A DNA stretch of 64,000 nucleotides from Chloropicon primus (lineage: Eukaryota > Chlorophyta > Chloropicophyceae > Chloropicales > Chloropicaceae), in contig CP060759.1 of NCBI GenBank assembly GCA_023205875.1, positions 411,501-475,500 of the forward strand, in the 5' to 3' direction. A model generated the notes under the pieces. It worked only from the letters and a program-made list of their open reading frames with translations, was not told the origin of the DNA and ran no database searches. The translations under genes and the position numbers were made by a program. Positions 39,187 through 49,044 of this stretch are shown here, piece after piece (position 1 is the stretch's first letter; each line of letters begins with the position of its first letter).

Positions 39187-41520
39187 ATGGACAGGGAGAT
39201 TATCGAGCTGCAGCCGGGTTGGGAAAAATGTCGGATGTACATAAACAAGCTCATCGCGTTCCTGGAGAAGGAGACGGAGTCTGCCTTCACCTCGGAGGAG
39301 TACATGAGCTTCTACACGATCGTGTACAACATGTGCACCCAGAAGAACCCTTATGACTTCAGCCAGGAGCTGTACCAGCGTTACAGGGACAGCTTCACGG
39401 GGTACATATCGGAGAGGGTTGCCCCCGCCCTGCAGGAGAAGAACGGCGAGGCGATGCTCCACGAGCTGACGATGAGGTGGGAGAACCACAAGCTCATGGT
39501 GAGGCTGCTAAGCAGGATCTTCAAGTACCTCGACCGTTACTACGTCAGCAGGTACAACCTGGACTACCTCAACGACGTGGGGCTCATGTGTTTCAGGGAC
39601 ATCGTGTACGAGTACATGAAGCCGACGATGAAGAACGCTGTCCTTTCCATGGTCCTCAAGGAGAGGGAGGGGGAGCAAATCGATAGGCAGCTCGTGAAGA
39701 CGGTGCTCGAGATCTTCGTTGAGATCGGGCTCGGAAACATGAAGAACTACGAGGAGGACTTTGAGAAGTACATCCTGGAAGAAACTTCGCTCCACTACAG
39801 GACGAAAGCCAGCGAGTGGATCGAGGACGACTCCTGCCCCGCGTACATGATCAAGGCGGAGAAGTGCCTCGAGCTCGAGAAGGACAGAGTGAACCAGCAG
39901 CAGCAGGTCGAGGGCGCTGGTGGTGCTTCTGCCAAAGACGCCGACGGCGCCAGCAAGCAGGTCAACTCGGGCTACTTCCACCACACGACGGAGAGCCGCT
40001 TGCTCGACTGCGTCGAGGACGAGCTCCTCGCCAAGTACGAGATGCAGCTTCTCGAGAAGGAGAACTCGGGGTGCGTAGCGCTTTTGAGGGAGGACAAGAA
40101 GGAAGACCTCGCGAGAATGTACAGGCTCTTCTCCCGCATCCCGAAAGGGAAGGAGCCCGTGGCCAAGATGCTCAGCAAGCACATCGAAAGCGAGGGAATG
40201 GCCATGGTTAAGGAGTGCAACGAGAGGGCGGAACAGGCGAAGGCCGAAGCCTTGACCAAATCCAAGAAGGAGAGGAGGAACCAAGAAAGCCAGGAGACCG
40301 TGTTCGTAAAGAGGCTGATCAAGCTTCACGACAAGTACTTGTTGTACGTCCAAGAGTGCTTTGACAACGACGCGCTTTTCCACAAAGCTCTGAAAGAAGC
40401 CTTTGAGAACTTCTGCCACAAGCAAGTGGCGAACTGCGCGTGCTCTGAGCTGCTTGCTAGCTTCTGCGACAACCTGCTGAAGAAAGGTTCCGGAGAGAAA
40501 TTATCTGGGGATGCTATCGAAGAAACCTTTGAGAAGATTTGCAAACTGCTTGCGTACATCTCGGACAAGGACATGTACGCCGAGTTTTACAGGAAGAAGT
40601 TGTCCAAGAGGCTTCTTTTCGACCGCTCCGCGAACGAAGATCACGAGAGGTCCATGCTGGCAAGGTTGAAGCAACAATGCGGGCCGCAGTTCACCTCGAA
40701 GATGGAGGGAATGTTGACAGACCTCCAAGTTGCGAAAGACAATCAAGGGAGGTTTGAGCAGCACTTGGAGAAGAATCCAGAGAAGAAGCCTCCTCTCGAT
40801 TTGTCTGTTTTAGTTCTCACGCAGGGCTTCTGGCCTAGCTACCCAGTGAACACGATGATCATTCCTGATGAGATGGAGAAGGGCATTGAGATCTTCAAAG
40901 AGTTTTACGACCTCAAGACCAAACACAGGAAGTTGACGTGGGTGTTTACTCTGGGAGTGTGCCATCTTTCCGGGCGGTTCGGCAGCCCAAGGGAGAAAAA
41001 GTACAACTTCCAAATGAATACTATGCAAGCTGCTGTCATGATGCTGTTCAACAGCGAGGAAAAGCTTAGTTTTGGTGAAGTGCGGGATAGGCTGAAGCTG
41101 GACGATGCGGACGTCATCAGACTTTTGCACTCCCTGAGTTGCGCCAAGTACAAGCTCTTGCTGAAGAATCCCCCGGGCAAGACGGTGAGCAAGACGGACA
41201 TCTTTGAGCTCAACACCAAGTTCCAGGACAAGATGGCCAGGATCAGAATTCCTCTGCCCCCTGTTGAACAAGAAAAGAAGAAGGTGGCGGAGATTGTCCA
41301 TGCGGATCGCAGGTACCAAATAGATGCAGCAATTGTGAGGATAATGAAGGCCAGAAAAGTTTTGAAGCACTCTGAGCTCATGACCGAGACCGTGACGCAG
41401 CTCAGCTCATCGTTCAAACCAGATGTGAAGACGATCAAGAAGAGAATCATGGACTTGATCGAGAGGGATTTCTTGGAGCGCGATAAGAACGATCCCCAGT
41501 TATTTAGGTATTTGGCTTGA
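39187..41520 (+). CDS. CUL1: Cullin-1 scaffold of SCF ubiquitin ligase
   Basis: This 777-residue single-exon protein has the full cullin layout: three helical cullin repeats from residue 10, the CUL1-type N-terminus (WEKCRMYINKLIAFLE, YMSFYTIVYNMCTQK) that contacts SKP1-F-box, the central cullin homology domain that binds RBX1, and a winged-helix end with the NEDD8 site in IVRIMKARK and the terminal FRYLA. A Gln/Ala/Gly/Asp-rich stretch near residues 238-258 (NQQQQVEGAGG) is an insertion relative to most CUL1. The start is the ATG at 39187, after GAC repeats. It converges on SMARCAL1 with 76 nt between stops. Confidence 0.95.
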   Translation: MDREIIELQPGWEKCRMYINKLIAFLEKETESAFTSEEYMSFYTIVYNMCTQKNPYDFSQELYQRYRDSFTGYISERVAPALQEKNGEAMLHELTMRWENHKLMVRLLSRIFKYLDRYYVSRYNLDYLNDVGLMCFRDIVYEYMKPTMKNAVLSMVLKEREGEQIDRQLVKTVLEIFVEIGLGNMKNYEEDFEKYILEETSLHYRTKASEWIEDDSCPAYMIKAEKCLELEKDRVNQQQQVEGAGGASAKDADGASKQVNSGYFHHTTESRLLDCVEDELLAKYEMQLLEKENSGCVALLREDKKEDLARMYRLFSRIPKGKEPVAKMLSKHIESEGMAMVKECNERAEQAKAEALTKSKKERRNQESQETVFVKRLIKLHDKYLLYVQECFDNDALFHKALKEAFENFCHKQVANCACSELLASFCDNLLKKGSGEKLSGDAIEETFEKICKLLAYISDKDMYAEFYRKKLSKRLLFDRSANEDHERSMLARLKQQCGPQFTSKMEGMLTDLQVAKDNQGRFEQHLEKNPEKKPPLDLSVLVLTQGFWPSYPVNTMIIPDEMEKGIEIFKEFYDLKTKHRKLTWVFTLGVCHLSGRFGSPREKKYNFQMNTMQAAVMMLFNSEEKLSFGEVRDRLKLDDADVIRLLHSLSCAKYKLLLKNPPGKTVSKTDIFELNTKFQDKMARIRIPLPPVEQEKKKVAEIVHADRRYQIDAAIVRIMKARKVLKHSELMTETVTQLSSSFKPDVKTIKKRIMDLIERDFLERDKNDPQLFRYLA

Positions 41521-41545
41521 GGGATTCTTTCTTTTGTACATCTCT

Positions 41546-41564
41546 TGTAATACATCATTTGTAA
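41546..41564 (+). terminator. Tandem TGTAA poly(A) signals, CUL1
   Basis: Two TGTAA copies (41546-41550 and 41560-41564) follow the CUL1 stop by 26 and 40 nt, in the 76-nt gap before the opposing gene. Confidence 0.55.
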
Positions 41565-41596
41565 CACACACACACACCGTCAATCGCGGCGTGTGA

Positions 41597-43831
41597 TTAC
41601 TTCCTCGGATTTGGTGCTTTCACCACGAAGCTGTCCATGGTCTTCTGCGTGCCAGACTTGTCCGAGCCGGAAGATCTCTGCGTCCCAGGCTTCTCGTTAA
41701 GATTCATCTTGCTCTCCTTGCCGTCAAGGAGTGTCCCGATATTCCCAAGCTTGTTCTTCAGGGCCGCCCAAATAATGTCGTCTATAGACCCTTTCATGTG
41801 AAGGTAATGCACATTCACAGAGGAGGCCTGACCTATTCTGTGCGCCCTGTCCTCCGCTTGGACCAGGTTTCCCGGAACCCAATCAAGCTCTGCCATCACC
41901 ACCAGACTTGCTGCAGTCAGCGTCAGCCCCACTCCCGCGGCCTTTATGCTGAGAATGGCAGCTCGATAGACGTCATTCTCCTGAAATTTTTGTACAAGCT
42001 CTGCCCTACTGTTCGATGGCGTCGAACCGTCGATCCTGATGAACTTCACCCTCTTCTCCCTCAGGTGCGACTCGATTGAATCTAGGACACATTTGTGGTG
42101 GCCGAAAACCAAGAACTTCTGTTCCGCCTCCAGCAGGACGCTGAGGTAGTCGCAGATTGCCTTGCACTTTATTTCCCCGGATTTCAAGTACAGCTCGTTG
42201 ATTTTCTGGTTCTTCCCGAAATCTCCGGAGAAGAGAGCGCCGCTCCCGGTGCCATCTTTGAGCGCTGTCTCCAGCTCAAATAGTTTTTCGGTCATTCCCT
42301 TCAACTGCCGCTGCTCCGCGCTGGTGACTGGCAAAAGGATTTGCTGGCGACGCTTCGGAGGTAGCTGTGACAGCACATCCTTTTTGAGCCTCCGTATCAT
42401 GGTAGTGCTCGTTACAACCTGGTGCAGCTCCTTGAGGTTGCTGGCCCCCATGTACCTCGCCCCAGGATACTTTTGTGCGAACCATGCGCCGCCCGTGCAA
42501 TACCTGTCCCCGTACTCCTTGATGGACTTCACCGATTGAGGGTGTATCGCTCGAAGCTGCTGAAGGAGCTCGATGGGCCTCGATAGAGCAGGCGTTCCTG
42601 TCAGGAGCACAACGTGCTTTGCTTGCTGAAGCAATGGGAGGGATTCTTTTGACCTCTTTGCCTTGTAGTTCTTGATGTAGTGGGCCTCGTCACAGATGAT
42701 CATCTGGAAATTCCTCTCTTTCAAGTAGTGGAACATCTTGGGGATGAAGTCGTACGAGATGATGACGAACCGATTCTTCAAGCTTGTCGTGTCCTTCCCA
42801 GTGTTCACGATAGAGACTTCGTCTTCGGTCACCCTCAGCCACTCGTAAATGGCTTCCGCCCATTGAATCTTCAATGAAGATGGCGTGACGATCAACACGG
42901 GCTTTGCTTCCCTGAAGGCTTCAACGAGCGCAAGAGCCTGGACCGTCTTTCCCAGGCCCATCTCGTCCCCGATTAGCCCCCTCCCGTTCAATCGGATCAT
43001 GTACCGAACCCCTTCGGTCTGGAACCCCATCAGCTTGCCCCGAAGATGCTGGGGGATGCCCTCAAAAACCTCTTGAACTTGCTTGTCCGTGCGCCTCCTA
43101 CCGAGGGCAGAACGCATGAGGCGAAGCGCAAAGGGGTGGACTTCCTCCACTTTGCACTGCACTTGCGGCACGGAGTTCTTCAAGAAATCCACAATGTGGT
43201 CGTGCTTCAGCACGCAGAAAGACCACACTCTGTTCTCGTTGTCCCAGGTGCACCCTTCCTTCTTCCTCAACGTGGCATCCAGCGCACTCTGATCTCCGTT
43301 CACGAAGAAGATGCCGAACCTCTCCCCATTCCCAATCATCCTCAAGGAGAGGGACACTTGCCTCACCTGTTGGTGGTCTGCACGGTTCCACACCGTGCGG
43401 CTCCCGTCTCCAGGTTGCTGTGACAAGGAGGTGCTCGGCTGGGGGTTCCTATTGTAACAGTCCTGAATTTTCTGGCGATCGCTGGGGGTTATCATGGCAC
43501 GCTCCTGAAACTGGTTCCTCTGTTGAGCCGGTTCGAGCAAACCTGGTGCCCTGGCACCCATCGCACCGCTCGCCCTTCCCGAGTTGAAGTCATTCGAGCC
43601 AAAGTGGTTTTGGCGCGAGTGATCAGCAGCCTGAGGTTGATGGCTTGAGGCTGCCACTTTCGGCCTCTTCGCTTGGCTTTCTGCCGCTCGAAGGGCACGG
43701 TCTAGCGCAGCATACTCTGCATCAGGAATTCTCTCGGCCTGTGACACCGCCCGGTCTAACGCCGCGAAGAAATCGTCCGAGACAACCTCAACACGCTGCT
43801 GGTGGATTCCCTTGTGTCTGTCATTCCTCAT
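41597..43831 (-). CDS. SMARCAL1: SMARCAL1-type annealing helicase (SNF2 family)
   Basis: This 744-residue protein has a HARP-like domain at about residues 170-235 (VSLSLRMIGNGERFGIFF to VWSFCVLKHDHIV), then the SNF2 motor: Walker A GDEMGLGKT, motif II CDEAH, TGTPAL, and a helicase C domain ending DRAHRIGQ. That is the SMARCAL1/ZRANB3 group, which rewinds and reverses stalled replication forks. The N-terminus has two similar helices (FFAALDRAVSQAE; YAALDRALRAAE). The last residues, QKTMDSFVVKAPNPRK, resemble a degenerate PCNA box. The start is the ATG at 43829-43831. Confidence 0.9.
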   Translation of the reverse strand: MRNDRHKGIHQQRVEVVSDDFFAALDRAVSQAERIPDAEYAALDRALRAAESQAKRPKVAASSHQPQAADHSRQNHFGSNDFNSGRASGAMGARAPGLLEPAQQRNQFQERAMITPSDRQKIQDCYNRNPQPSTSLSQQPGDGSRTVWNRADHQQVRQVSLSLRMIGNGERFGIFFVNGDQSALDATLRKKEGCTWDNENRVWSFCVLKHDHIVDFLKNSVPQVQCKVEEVHPFALRLMRSALGRRRTDKQVQEVFEGIPQHLRGKLMGFQTEGVRYMIRLNGRGLIGDEMGLGKTVQALALVEAFREAKPVLIVTPSSLKIQWAEAIYEWLRVTEDEVSIVNTGKDTTSLKNRFVIISYDFIPKMFHYLKERNFQMIICDEAHYIKNYKAKRSKESLPLLQQAKHVVLLTGTPALSRPIELLQQLRAIHPQSVKSIKEYGDRYCTGGAWFAQKYPGARYMGASNLKELHQVVTSTTMIRRLKKDVLSQLPPKRRQQILLPVTSAEQRQLKGMTEKLFELETALKDGTGSGALFSGDFGKNQKINELYLKSGEIKCKAICDYLSVLLEAEQKFLVFGHHKCVLDSIESHLREKRVKFIRIDGSTPSNSRAELVQKFQENDVYRAAILSIKAAGVGLTLTAASLVVMAELDWVPGNLVQAEDRAHRIGQASSVNVHYLHMKGSIDDIIWAALKNKLGNIGTLLDGKESKMNLNEKPGTQRSSGSDKSGTQKTMDSFVVKAPNPRK

Positions 43832-44153
43832 GATGATGATGTTGATGATGAAGAAGACGGCGTGGTCGGCGTGCGTTCCCTCCTCCCGACCGGCGTCATT
43901 CGCACGACGAGGCGAGACACGACGGCGGCGCCCGAAGTCAAACCCTCTTCCCTGTTCTTGCCCCTCAATCCACACAACACCAACACCTCTCGCGCGACGC
44001 TCCACCTCTTCCTCTTCTCTTCCGATTGATGAGGAGGAGCAAGGAAGAGGAGAGGAGGAGAGGAGTGAGGTTGGATCGGGCTGGGTGCGATGCCCACGCT
44101 GGGGTTTGAAAGTGTACAATCTGGTTTACAATTCGCTCCATAATGCTGTGTGA
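43832..44153. other. Gap between SMARCAL1 and WDR17
   Basis: A 322-nt stretch between two minus-strand genes, holding the SMARCAL1 promoter and the WDR17 3' UTR. It starts with ATGATG-like repeats (43829-43855 region) next to the SMARCAL1 ATG. No gene is seen. Confidence 0.5.
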
Positions 44154-47100
44154 TTAAGAGAGCTTCAGCATCGCTCCAGTTGCCAAGGGACTGAAGCTGC
44201 AGACGCTTTGCCACATAACGGCCTCTCCGATGGAGATGGCTGAGATCTCGTCTTCCAACTTTATGCTCTCGCTCGCGCGAAGGACTGTTTTGAAAAGACC
44301 CTTCTGCTTTCGCTCCACGGACGGAAGGGTGGAGCCCGTTGGAATCACGTGGTGATCAGGGGTTCCTGGGAGCGGTATGTAGGCAGAAGAGTCGTACTCG
44401 GCCACGCCCTGCAGCACTGCCTTCCGCAGATCTTCCGAAAGGTCCTTTGTATCTATGGCCTTGAGGCCCTTGCGTCCCAAGGACTTGAGGGTGCTCTCCT
44501 TGGATTGTGCCAAGTACGCCAGCACCTGCAGCTTGAAGGACACCTCGAACTCCTTTGGAATCGAGATGTGAGGCAGCTCGAGCAATTCTTCAGTAACGGT
44601 GAACGCGTGGGCGCACAAGCTGTCTTGGCTTTTCCACATGAACTTCAAAGCGGAGAAGGTGAACAGGAAGCACAGGAACTTCTTCTTCAGGTTCACTTCG
44701 ATTCGATCGCAATTGACGCAGTTCGCGTAAACCCAAATCGAATCGATATCCTCTTCCATGCTCCAGCAGGGCTTCCTCATCGTGTCTTCCACGTGTTTTG
44801 CGAACTTGGCCGCGCACTCGGAGTCCTTCTTCTCGCGCAGCAAGGCCAACATTTCCCCGGCGACACCACTGGGCTCGGGGCTTCCGTTCATGCTCGATTC
44901 GTTCTTCAGAGATACTCTCTTCCTCGCCTTGTGAATCTCTTCTTCGGCGGTGCCCTGGTAGCCAAAGACTTCGAACAGAGAGGAGCACAAGTCGTATTGC
45001 TGGAGAGCTTCCAGCTTCAAGATCTGCATCCTGAAGGCGCATATGGAGTAGGGGTCGTCCCTTTCCAGCAAGTAGTAGGACAAGATTGCTGCGAGCTCAA
45101 ACTCGCAACCCATCATCAACGCATTGATCGCGCCGTGGACATCGCTCACCGAGAGTCTGCAGCAGGCTGCCGCGATGGGGTCGCCGTCGATCCTGAACTT
45201 CTGAGCCCTGGTGGTCTGGATGTCGTACATGGCGTTCCTGAAGTTCGCGTGACTCGAGGGCTTCATGTTTTGAGAATGGCTTTGGGCCAATGGCCCCGGG
45301 CTTGCAGGTGGATTGGTCGTCAAGGCGCCGCCGGGAGGGCGCGTCAAAGGCGCCAAGGACTTCCGTCGAAGAGGCTGGAAGAGGACATCGCTGGATTCTG
45401 GACTGCTTCCGGGGGAGACATTCGCATCTCCTCCTTGATCCTCGCTCTCAAAGCCGTAACCTCCTTCAGAAGCAACAGAAGCAACCATGAAGGCCGAGTC
45501 GTTATCTTTGAGCCCTCGATACATGTTCACAAGCGCATCGATTTCTTGCCCCGCAATGAAGTAAGCCTCTGAGTCTTGCACCTTTGCAGTGGTATTCTGG
45601 AAAGCGTCCTCCTTGTTCTCGTGGTGCGTGCTTGCGCACATCTTGGCTTTCCTCTTCATGAGATCTTTCCAATACTCCTGGCCGATCATAGGAGCGACCG
45701 CCAGAGCCTTGTCCCACTCGTTCAGATCGCACATTATCTCGCAGTACCTCTTGACGTTGCCTGATCGCAAGTAAAGCTTAGCAGCTTCCCTTGTGTAAAC
45801 CTCCCTCTTGCCCTTTCCCATTCCAACCCCCATGAAGCGATTCTTCTTGAAAGTTTCCAGGTACTGGGCTTCCACCTGCAAGACCTTGTACGCAACTTTG
45901 CTGTGAACCATGTGGGAATTCTCATACTGCACGAGGATGTCCACGAATTGACTCGACTGGCCTTCGACGCACTTGACGAGGTTATTGAGGTGACTGTCAG
46001 CCACCTCGCTCACCGCCGCTTTCGTCTTGGACTGGGAGCGGCTGCACATGATTATCTTTGCCGCTTCGTACAAGTGATTCGCGCGGCTTGATGGCCACCA
46101 GTAGTTCAACAGCAAGTCCAAGCCAGCCAAGGCTGTGTCTTTTCCGAGCTTGGAGAACTTGCTCTCCAATACCTTCATGTCGAACTCCATGGAGAGCGTG
46201 CCCTCCTTCTCGTCTTCCTGCCCCTCGCTCCCCTTGTTCAGCAAAAATTTGACCCACAGGCTCAAGGGCAAGTGCTGCAAACTATCAAAAGAGCTGCCAA
46301 TCAAATTCCAAACTCTCACTGTCGTGTCTCTCGACGTAGTCGCGACAACAAACGGCCTCTGAGGGTGCATACTAATTCCATACACGTCAGAGTGGTGGCA
46401 GTTCATGACTTGGATACAAGTCATTGTGACGGTGTCCCAGAGCCTGACGGTTGCATCCCAGGAGGTGCTCAGGAGGAGCCACGGGGCATTCTTGTGCCAC
46501 AGCAGACCCCTGACACGCGATTTGTGGCCGCTGAGCACACCAGATGGCAACTTCCCGCCCGATGCCTCTCTCCCGCTACCGCTACTTTGGACAAGGTTCC
46601 AAACTCTCACCGTCCCATCGTCACTCGCTGTCGCGACGAAGTCCTTTATCTTGCAGTTCCACACCACACTGAACACCTTGGCCTTGTGACCTTTGAACTG
46701 GTTCACTTTCTTCACCTTAAAGCTGGTCGAGGAAACCAATTCATCAATGTGACTGGAGAAAGGGTGGGAGTTGTTCGGCTCCACGAAGGTCCACAGGTAA
46801 AACAGCATGTCGTCACTCGTCGTCGCGAGCCTGTAGCTGTTGAATGGATCCCACGCCACGCCATAGCAAGCAGAAGTGTGCTGAATAACTTGGAGAATCT
46901 CTCCATCCAGGGTCAGGATCACACACTTCTTGTCTTGCCCGGCGCTTGCCAGAAGCCTGCCGTCCGACAAGTTCCACTCCACGCAGTAGCAGGGCTCGCT
47001 GTGAGCCTCCACTTTGCAATTCAAAAGGCACTTGTCCGCATCAAAGATTGCGACCTCGCCGTTCCCAGTGCCGCAAGCAATGTGGCTTCCGTCCACGGAC

Positions 47101-48367
47101 CACGACACGGAATAGATGGTCGAGGTCAACTTGGGCAGAACAACAGCGCAGCTGGGTTCGGGCTGGTTCCCGATGTCCCATATCCTGATCGTTCGGTCGT
47201 AGGATGAGGTTGCCAGCATGTTCGGGTTGTTGACCTTGAACTGGCACGCGAAAACCGTCTCGGTGTGGCCGCACGCGGTGTGCCAAATCAAGCTCTCCTT
47301 CGTTGGCGAATACAAGGCAACCGCGCCGTTCTTGAACGTCATCATCACCCTCGCTTCCTTCGGGTACGAGTTCTGGCTGCTCACGAAGGTCGCCGTCTTG
47401 ATATCACTCGCTATGCCGACTTTCAAGGACTTCATGAACGTCGTTTGCGCCACGTTCCAGAGCTTGAGCACGTCTCCCCTCGCCGAGCACGTCAAAAAAC
47501 TCCCTGGGCAAGACTTTCCGATGAAGAACGCACTTTTCGTCGACCCTACGGGCTGCCTCGTGAACGCGCTCACCTCCCTGCCATTCGTGATGTCGTAAAG
47601 AAGCAAGGCCCCGTTCGCCAAAAGTATCAATATGAAGTCGCTCGAACAGGGGTCCCAATCCATGCTAACAACGGCAGAAGTCAAGTTCTGCTTGGACGTC
47701 TTCTTGCTCGCCGTGTCGTGCAAGAAGATGGTTGCCCCGTGCTTCTCGCCGCAGTCGTAGCCTATCGCGAGCAAGTTTGACTGGAAGGTGCTCTGCTGGA
47801 AGGAGATCAGTTTGCTTCCCTTCGGCAGCCTATCTCCCACAGGAAGCGGCTGGAAGGTCCCCTCCTTGACGAGGGCTACGTGGCACATCACAGAAGTTGT
47901 GCAGAATATCTTATTGGGGTCGTCCGCATCCCATGTCATCCTCTCCACCTTCTGCCCCTTGGTCTCCACGCTGAACAACCGGTTACCGCTCTCCATATTC
48001 CACACCCTTATGATACCGTCGCTGCTGAATACGGCAAGGTCCTGCAAGAAAGAAACCCAAAAGGGTCCCACACAAAAGTCAGTCATTCAGCAAAAGAAAA
48101 CCTTAGAGACTCGACACAAATCCCTCTCTAAGTCAATGAAGGCCTCCACCTCGGTGCACTGGTACCTACCTTGTCTGACCTCGGACACCCAGCAAGGCAT
48201 ATAATCGTGTTCTCCGGGTAGTTTATTATCCTTTCGAGCTGCATGTCCTCCGACCTGTACACGTAGACACTCAGGGTCGCGGCATAAGCGTAATACTTTC
48301 CTGTGGAGCAACATGGCTTCTCGCTCAGTTGGCTGGAACCCGAAGGTATCACAATCTGCTGCTTCAT
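44154..48367 (-). CDS. WDR17: WD-repeat protein WDR17, two exons
   Basis: Exon 1 (48367-48170) and exon 2 (48041-44154) give 1,361 residues, near human WDR17 (about 1,320). The first half carries about twelve WD40 units, probably two propellers (IRIWDIGNQ, VRVWNLVQS, VRLWDTVTM, VRVWNLIGS). The second half is helical, with the conserved blocks AAKLYLRSGNVKRYCEIMCDLNEWDKALAVAP and, at the C-terminus, ISIGEAVMWQSVCSFSPLATG, which match WDR17. Its role is poorly known; TPR-like helices after propellers resemble those of IFT and trafficking scaffolds. The start is the ATG at 48365-48367. Confidence 0.9.
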
Positions 48368-49044
48368 AGCGTCCCGCTAGTGAGGGCCAGGACGGAGAAG
48401 GACTCCCTGGGGCCAAAACTGAGGGTCTCGTACAACTCAGACTGCAGCGTGGTCACCCTGTGGACGCCGAGCTCGCTGCAAACGTACGCCTTGATCAAAA
48501 AGGGCAGAGGAATAGAGGAATCTATCCTATCTATCTCGAGGAACTCTATAATACTACCCTATCCTCGTCGTCCAAGTCCGCAAGCAAAACCTTTCGCTTT
48601 TCACACAAAGGTGGTATCTTTAGGCGTGCGAGTGCGCGCGTAATGCAAGATGGCAACCACCGGGACGTGAGCCGACACCGGAGAACACAACCCAAGGCCC
48701 TGTCCCTTTTGTCCCACCTCACCTCGAGGAACTTTGGTTTTGACCCTATTGAAACCAAAAAACGAAACACGAGCCCCCAAAAAATCAAAAATCAAATTTC
48801 AAACATAATCGCACATTTAACACTATACTTTGAAAAGTGCTTCGACCCAACCCAGCAGAGGAGCAAGGAGGTCGGCGATCGTGCGTCGAGGAGGGAGGGC
48901 GTCTGTTACCGGAGAGGTCTTTGCGTAACGTACGGGAGTTCCTTTTTTTTGTCTTGTCTCGCGTTTATCTTTCCAAAGACACCTCGCTTGCTCGATTTGG
49001 TCACCGGACGGGTCGGAAAGAGGGAGAAGTCTGGGACGGTGAGG
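48368..49044. other. Divergent promoter between WDR17 and EngA
   Basis: Carries the composite element at 48968-49000. The stretch 48750-48840 is AT-rich for this DNA. Open frames continuous with EngA occur but have no ATG upstream of 49045 that makes sense. Confidence 0.5.
48968..49000 (+). promoter_or_regulatory. Composite upstream element, 33 bp, for EngA
   Basis: Box A TCTTTCC starts at 48968 and box B ATTTGG ends at 49000, with CTTGCTC between. It ends 44 nt before the chosen EngA ATG. Confidence 0.5.
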
